From contig OX031064.1 of the NCBI GenBank assembly GCA_943736015.1, forward strand, positions 29,015,361-29,079,360: a DNA stretch of 64,000 nt. The letters are read 5' to 3'. The stretch comes from Tridacna crocea. Taxonomy: Eukaryota > Mollusca > Bivalvia > Cardiida > Cardiidae. Under the pieces are notes generated by a model, which was not told the origin of the DNA, did not search any database, and was given only the letters and a program-made list of their open reading frames with translations. How positions within the stretch are numbered: the first letter of the stretch is position 1; every line of letters begins with the position of its first letter. Below are positions 20,605-29,600 of this stretch, piece by piece. The translations under genes and the position numbers were made by a program.

Positions 20605-23600
20605 CTGTAGAGATAAAGATATACATGTAGTTTTACTCTTTACCAAATGACAAAACTTTAGACTGGTTCAAACTGAAAGCACTTGCAGATGCCAAAATAA
20701 ACAAAACTCAAAAATTGAATTTTTTTTTTTCCAGCAGGATAGAAAACATTGTGGGAAAAGAAGAAAATGCTGGTTACCAGTATTTTTCTCCTATTTCCAC
20801 AATGTTTTCAAATGGCTTCTATTTTAGTGTCGTAAAAACTAGGGATTGTTTGGTAAAGGGTTAACTTGGATTTAACATGGTTAACTTGTATCACTTTTAA
20901 CCCCTTACCACACTGCAAAGTTTTAGACCAATCCAAATTGAAACCATTTACAGACAACAATTTCAAAGTGGCTCAAATGGCGCAATTTTGTTTTGATAGG
21001 TTAGAAAACTTAGTGTGAAAAGGAAAAAATGCTGGTTAGCAACATTTTCTCCTTTTCTCACCATGTTTTCACAAGGCTTCTTCCTCGAGAGGGGGGGGGA
21101 GCATTAAAGTTGTCACTGATAGGGTAAAAACTTTATAGGAAAAGGAGAAAATGCTGGTTACTAGCATTTTCTCCTTTATTCATGATGTTTTCAAACATCT
21201 TCTTCCTCAGGGGCATTAACCCATTACCATACAATCCCTACTTTTGACGCCCCTGAGAAAGTAGCCTTTTGAAAACACTGTTGGAAAAGGAGAAAATGCT
21301 GGTAACCAGCATTTTCTCCTTTTCCCACAGTGTTTTCTACCCTTCCAAGAACAAATTTCATTTTTAAGTCACCTTTAATTTTGTCGTCTGCAAATGCTTT
21401 CAATTTGGACCAGTCTAAAATTTTCTTGTGTGGTAAGGAGTTAAAAGATGTCATTGTGTGGTAAAGGGTCAATTAACCATGCAGCGGTTTACCACACAAT
21501 CCAAAACATTAATGACCTCTATAAAAAAAGGCCTTTCAAATCATTGTAAAGAAATTAAAAAAAGCTAGAAACCAGCATTTTCTCCTTTATCCATAATGTT
21601 TTATTCCTTCCAAAGGCATAATGGGAACCCTAAGAAAGAAGGCTAACCCATTACCAAACAACAAAATTTTAGGTTTGTCAAAATCAAAAGCATTTGCAGA
21701 AGACAAAATAAAAGTGACCAAAAATTTGAAAACTGTTTTGTGAAAGGTAGAAAATATTGTGGGAACAGGAGAAAATGCTGGTTACCAGCATTTTCTCCTT
21801 TTCCCACAATGTTTCCTAAAGGCTTCTTTCTCAGGAGCGTCAAAAGTAGGGATTGTGTGATAATGGGCTATGGAAATTTTGTAGGAAAAAGGGGAAATAA
21901 CCAGTATTTTCTCTTTATTATGATACTTTCCACCCTTTCCTAGAAAAATATCAATATTTGAGTCACATGTAATTTGTTGTCTGCAAATTCTTTCAAATAA
22001 AATTCTTGTCATCTGGTAAAAAGTTCATGATCTTTCACTCTTCAGCTAACAAGATTAACCCATTACCACACAATGACGACGTTTGATGACTCTAAGGATG
22101 AAGCCTTTTGAAAACGTTGTGGGAAAAGGAGAAAATGCTGATAACCTATCAAAGCAAAATTGCACCATTTGAAGTGCTTTGAAATTGTCATCTGCAAATG
22201 CTTTCAATTTGGATAGGTCTAAAATTTTGCTATGGGTTAAAAGTAGTCACAGCAACAGGCATTCACTGACAACATATTAAAAGCTGCCCTAGAAAATGCT
22301 GGTTACTAGCAATTTATCCTTTTACAATAATATTTTTAAAAGCCTTTTTTTCCCTAATGGTTAGGTATTGATTTTATATGAGGAAAAAAGCTATGTAGTA
22401 TGGAAGGGGTGATCTCCCACAACATAGCAAAATAAAAGGATTCCAAATTCAAAGAAAAAAAGGCGGGATGCAGTAAATCTGTGAAACCACAGTTTTCCAA
22501 CAATCAAGTCACTTGGCAAGATATTTCATGACTATTTCAGCCTTACTTACCTTTATACTCTTGTGTTTGTCTCTCTTTCAGTTCAATCAAATCTGTAGCA
22601 ATCTTCTTAAATAGTTCATCTAAAATAGACAAACAAACAAGCTTACATATGAGTCTGGAAATCCTAAAATTCAACAGCTTCAGACAAAATGGAATTTGTC
22701 TTAACCCTTTACCACACAATCCTGACTTTAAACACCCCTGTGAAAGAAGCCTTTTGAAAACATTGTTCAAAAAGGAGAAAATGCTGGTAATCAGCATTTT
22801 CTCCTTTTCCCACAATGTTTTCTTCCCTTCCTTTAACAAATTTCAATTCTTTAATCACATTAATTTTGTCGTCTGCAAATGCTTTCAATTAAGAAAAGTC
22901 TAAACTTTTGTCATAACAAGCTAACCCTTTACTGCACAATTGCGACTTTTAACAAACCTGTGAAGGGAAGCTTTTGAAAACATTATGGGAAAAGGTCCCA
23001 TATAAATTTCTATTTTTGAGTCATATTTTTTGAGTCATATTTATTTTGTCATCTGCAACTGCTTTCAATTTGGACCAGTCTAAAATTCTGTCATTTGGTA
23101 AAGAGTTAAGGTTAGTCACTGGCAGAAAAATTAATCTTAAGAACCAGGTAAAAAGTAAACCAAAAATTACATTGCATTTTATCACTAGCATTGTTTACTT
23201 TTGGCAACTATCTGGCCTTTAAAGCAATCCCTTATGATAAGCTGTACAATATTTTTTCAACAAAAACCCATGAGAAAAGCTTACCAATATTTTCTCCTGT
23301 CTTAGCTGAGGTTTCATGTAAATCAGTATGGAAATCTGTAAAATACCAAAAAAATTCACAGGACACACTATACACTTTGAAAAGAAGTCATGGTACAGGG
23401 ACTGTATCAACCCTGTCCCAAATGACAAATTTTGGACTCTTCCAAACCAAAAGAGTTTGCAGACGACAATTTTCGATTTGGAGAAAATGCGAGAAAGTTC
23501 TCAAAAATGGTAGAAAACACTGTGGGAAAAGGAGAAACGAGCAATTTCTCCTTTTCCCACAGTGTTTTTAAAAGACTTTTACTGCAGACACGTAAAAACC

Positions 23601-26600
23601 AGGGCTTGTTTGGGAAAGGGTTAAAATGACTGTACCTTTAACTCTTTACCAAACGACAAAACCTTAGACTGGTCCAAATTGAAATCATTTGCAGACGACA
23701 AATTGAATGTAACCCAAATGATGATTTCTGTCTTTGGTAGGGTAGAAAACTTTGTGGGAAAAGGAGAAAATGCTGGTTACCAGCATTTTCTCCTTTTCCC
23801 ACAATGTTTTCAAAAGGCTTCTTCCTTGGGGGTCATTAAAAGTCAGGACTGTGTGGTAGATAGTTAACCCTTTTACCACACACTATTTAATGACCCTGAG
23901 AAAAGGCAGACATCTGAAAACATTGTGGGAGATGGAGAAAATCCAAGTAAACATCATTTTTCTCATTTTCCGTTAAATCTTTCTGCTCTTTCAAGAGATA
24001 CTAGAATTCAGGCAACATATAAATCACTGTCTAAAAATGCCTTTAATTTGGAAGTTTAACTTTTCGCTGTACAAGGTTAACCTTCAATGAGTCGACTGGT
24101 TGTATTGGGGTTTAACGCCACTTTAACAGGTAAGGTCATATCATGGTCTGTGACTCACTGGTGTTTCCTGGCTTTCTCACACTAGTACTAACACAACTTT
24201 CTTTCCAAAGCCACCAACTACTTTTCTCACATGTTTCAGCAGAGGTAAGAGGCGAAAATACACCGGAAAGAAAGTTTGCCTCAACTGGACATAATTGCTT
24301 AGAGATCAAGATTAGATTGCAACAAATGTGTGGTCTGATCTTTGATCTATGCTGTCTGATTCATTAAAACATACTCTGACAAAAAAAAAGCTTTTGAAGT
24401 TAAAATATCTGTGTCTTTCCAGGTGATTGAGAATTTACAATTTGTCTTCTAGCAACTGGCACTAGAAAGGTTAACAATTGCAAAGGGTTTTCTTATGCAA
24501 AGCTCTCTTTTCAATTTCTTTACACTTTTACCACATAATTTCAACTTTAATGGCTCTAAGAAAAATGGTCATGGGAAATGCTGTGGGAAAAGGAGAAAAT
24601 GCTGGTCACCAGCATTTTCTCCTTTCCCCACAATGATTTCCAATATGAGAATGCCATTCTATCAAGTGCCTTAGATTGGAACAAGACTTTAGTCTAAAGT
24701 TTTATTGTTTGGTAAGGAGTAAACAAATTGCAATTTGTAATCTTTTCAAATATACCTGCTTCATTCTAGGAACTTTTCAGTTGAATAATACACAAGTGAA
24801 TAAATTATCATATTTCATGGACATATAATCACCATCACCACACAATGCTGGCTTTTGACGCTCCTGGGAAAGAAGCCTTTTGAAAACATTGTGGGAAAAG
24901 AAGAAAATGCTCAAAACCAGCATTTTCTCCCATTCAACAATGTTTTCTACTCTATCAAAAAAACACTTACACCATTAAAGCAATACTGAAATTATCGTCT
25001 GCAAATTAACTCATTGCCACACAAAAAATTTTTAGAATAGTCTAAATTAAAAGCATTTGCAGACAACAAAATAAAGGTGATTGAAAATTTGAAATTTGGT
25101 CTGGGAAGGGTAGAAGTCACTGTTGGAAAAGGAGAAAATGCTGGTTACAAGCATTTTCTCCTTTTTCAACAGAGTTTTTAAAAGGATTCTTTCTCAGGGG
25201 CAATAAAAATTGGGTTTGTGCAGTAAAGAGTTAAATCTGGACAAGGCTAAAATCTTGTCGTCTGGTAAAGGATTAAAGGTAATCTATACCTTCTGCCAAA
25301 GGTTTGGCCATTGCCTTGGTTACTTCCCTTTTCTCTGAATCATCATCCACAATGTCCTTTTTTGTACCAACAAGATATATCTTGCAGTCCTGAATAATTG
25401 AAAAGCATAAAATGTATGGTAATTCAGCCCTGGTTACCTGTGTTTTCTCCTTTTCTCGCTATGTTTTCAAAAGCCTTCTCATTTAGGATTTTTTGAACTC
25501 AGGATTATATGGTAAGGACTTAAACACGCCAGGGGAAGAAGGGATTTTCTCCTTTTCCCACAATTTTTCTGCCTTTTACTCATCCTCATAAAAATCATCG
25601 CCTGCAAATGCTTGCAATTTGGATAAGTCAGCAATTTTAGTCATCTTTTAAGCCTTTACCACACAATGCCGACTTTTGAAGCTCCTGGAAAAGAAGCCTT
25701 TTGAAAACATTGTGGGAAAAGGAGAAAATGCTGGTAACCAGCATTTTCTCCTTTTCCCACAATGTTTTTTACTCTATCAAAGAAAAATTACACCATTTGA
25801 GCCACAATGAAATTGTCATCTGCAAATGCTTTCAATTTTGACAAGGCTAAAATTTTCTTTTCTCATAAAGGGTTAAAACAAATGCCACTGGCAGCTTTCC
25901 AAGATTTATTTCTGGATTCCCCGATTCTGAAAAGCGATTTTCCTTTCCTTCGGATGAAATATCTCTTATAAATTTCTAACCTTCATTTCTTTACCAAACA
26001 ACAAAATTTGGGGATAGTTGAACTTGAAAGCATTTGCAGACGACAAAATAAATATGAATCAAAACTTAATTTTGATTTTTAAAGAGTTGAAAACATCAAG
26101 GGAAAAGGAGAAAATGTTGGTTACTAGCTTTTTTCCTTTTCCCACAATGTTTTCGAAAGCTTTCCTTCTCAGGTTTGTTTAAAGTCAGGATTGTGCTGTA
26201 AAGAATGGAAGCCGCAAATGGACTCGAATTAATTAACCATTACCCAATATTTGGAGGAGAACTTTTTAAGCCTTATTTTTCATTCTTATCTTTTTCTTCA
26301 GTATATTTGTCTCATGATTGTAACATAATGTCTAGATTTTATTGTAAACTTCTATATATGTCATAGACCAGATTGGAATCTAGGCAGATCCGGAATCTGC
26401 CTAGACCAAATTAGAATTCAAATTTTGTGTAGACCAAACTGCATTGTTTTCTAATACTCTTTTTTTAAAATATATTGATTTAATTATGTGTACATTTGCG
26501 AGGTATTTTTGTTTCAAGCATTTTATATATTTTTTTACAATCGCTCTTTTTTTCCACCATTTTTATTTGTAGAAAACATTCAAAATTTATATTTACTCTG

Positions 26601-29600
26601 AATTTCTGACAAAAACTTTTTTTATTTTGGGGTTTACGTTTAAAAGTAAGATGATTCATATGTAGACGCCAAGTATTCAACGAGAAATTATTAAAATTTG
26701 GTTTAGGCAGTTGGTAGAGCTGCAAAGCTAAACTGGAATCCTGATTTGTTATAGACAAATTCCAGTTTGGTCTAGGCAGATTCCGGATCTGCCTGGATTC
26801 CAGTTTGGACTACGACATATATAACTGTTGAATAAATTATTTTAAGAATAAATAGACCCAAAGAATATTTTCACACCCCAAATAAGACCCTTGCGACTAC
26901 AATGCTCAGATTGCTCTTGTCCAAAATGTCTCAGCTAAGTGGACAGTATAGATCATAGATCAGACTGCACATTTTGTGCAGTCTGATCTTTGATCTACAC
27001 TACCCACAATGGCAACATACTGTATATGTGGATATATATGTGTGTTGAAAAATTCAAATTCAAGACTCTCATTATCTGTCAGTATACCTGTGGTAAAATA
27101 TACAAACTTTCTCAAGTTTGCAAAAATTTCCACATCGCAAAAATTTCTAATTGTATGAAGTACATGTAAATTGTAAAGGACTTTTTCAGGTTTATAGTTT
27201 TGGGTTCATTTAGGTATTTGCTTGTACAGTAAGACCTTCACATACTGGTTCTGTGGCTTAAATAAGATTCTTGTGAGTACAATGCTCAGATTGCTATTGT
27301 CCAAAATGTCTTAGGTGAGTGGACAGTGTGGATAATAGATCAGACTGCACATCTTGTATACTCTGATCTTTGATCTACACTGTCCATAAAGATACAGAAT
27401 TACTGAAAGGCATTTTAGGAGCTAATTGTTTTGGGTTCATTTAAGTACATGTATTTGCTTGCACAGTAAAACCTTAACATACTGGTTCTGTGGCTTTCAA
27501 CTCTCCTGCCCAAAAACGAACACGATCAAAGCTGGATTTGTCTGTAATATCGTAACACAATATACTGGCAGCAGCTCCTCTGTAATACATCCTTGTCATC
27601 GACTCATAGCGTTCATGTCCTGCAGTGTCCTGTGAAAACAATTAAAATATTTAGTCGACCCTATGTGTTATCAACTAAGCTACCGAAATTGCTTTAACCC
27701 ATTACCACACAGTCCAAAGGTTTAAGTACCCTAAAGAGGGGAGGGCATTTGAAAACATTGTAGGAAAAGGAAAAAAATGGTGGTAAGCAGCATTTTCACC
27801 TTTTCCCAAAACACCATCAACTAGATCAATAACATATGTTATTACCTGTCATCTGAAAATGCTTTAAATTTGGATAAATCTAAAATTTTAAGTTGTAACA
27901 ACCCTGTTTAACACTGTGGGAACCAGCATTCTCAACTTTTTCCCACAATGTTATCTATGTACTTAAGAACAAATACTATGATTTGAAAAATATTTGAATT
28001 GCAGTTTGTAAATTCCTTCAAAACTAAAGACTCTAAAGTTCTACTGTGTGGTAAGGGTTTAACCTATTACCACACAATCCCTACTTTTGACAACCCTGAG
28101 AAAGAAGTCTATAGAAAACATTGTGAGAAAAAGAGAAAATGCTGGTCACCAGCATTTTCTCCTTTTCCCACCATGTTTTCTACCCTTCAAAAAACAAATT
28201 TCAAATTTCAGTCACATTTATTTTGTCATCAGCGAATGTTTTCAATTTGGAGAAACCAAAAATTCTGTCATTTGGTAAGGATTTAACTAAACATTAGCAC
28301 TTTAAAAAATTGATCATCATTTTGAGTTTTCGAATATTATCTCATTTACTAGTATCTTGTGGTAGTAAATGTTTGAATAGTTTATCTAGTTTTCTGACAA
28401 ATACAAACAATAAAATCAATGTGTATAAACTCTTATCAAGCAGTCCAATACTGTCAAAACTCGAAATCCCGTATTTTGGTCGTATTTTTTTTGAAACTTC
28501 AGGCACGATTTCCTTTTAACCCTTTACGTGCCAAATAAACCATTACCACACAATCCCTACTTTTGACGCCCCCGAGAAAGAAGCCTTTAGAAAACATTCG
28601 GGAAAAGAAGGAAATGCTGGTAACCAGCATTTTCTCCTTTTCCCACAACGTTTTCTACCTTCACAAAACAAATTTCAAATTTTCTGTAACTTTTATTTTG
28701 TCGTCTGCAAATGCTTTCAATTTGGACAAACCCTAAATTTTTTCGTTTGGTAATGAGTTAACCCTTTCAGTGCCACATAAAGGCCAAAAAAGGGTCTTTT
28801 GCATATGGCATAGAACAAGATCAGACTGCATAAATGTGCAGTCTGATCTATCCCATCCACTTGTTTTGTCACGCTCATGAGAAAAAAAATCTTTCTCAGT
28901 TTAAACAGATGGTATTTTAAGCCATTGTTTCTATATTCAACTCTTTACCATAATACCAAAAAACAAATGTTTGGACTCGACCAAATTCAAAATATCTGCA
29001 GACAACAAATTAAATCTTGTTAATATGATAATTTCTGACTTTGAAAGGGTGGAAGATATTGTGAGAAAAGGAGAAAATGCTGATGACCAGAATTTCTCCT
29101 TTTTCCATGTTTTCTATGGGCTTCTTTCTCAGGGTTGTTGAAAGTCAGGATTGTGTGGTAAAGGGTTAACAAATAGAAAAAAAAAAGAACAGAAGTACAA
29201 TACCTAGACAAGGTAAAGCAAAATTGATGTAAAGTGGACGAAGATTGTAAAGCAAAAACATTTCTATGTCTGGTAGTGTTTCCACATGCAGCTTACTCTA
29301 TTTCATACAAGCACTATAGCAGTAGCGAGTATACTGTGTAACAGGGACCTCACAAGGATACAGGTCATTACGTCAAGTGGTTGACTCTTTAATCCCTTAC
29401 CACATAATTACAACTTTTAACCATGCTGAGGAAGAAACCTTTTGAAAACATTGTGGGAAAAGGAGAAAATGCTTGTAACCAGCATTTCCCCATAATGTTT
29501 TCTTCCTTATCAAAGATAGATTGCACCATTTCAACCACTTTGAAATTGTTGTCTGCAAATGCTTTCAGTTTTGATTGGTCTAAAATTTTGCCGTGTGGTA

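Noticed and set aside
26480..26758. 92-codon minus frame inside the foldback element
   Set aside because: Lysine/asparagine-rich, no recognised transposase motif, wholly explained by AT-rich interior.
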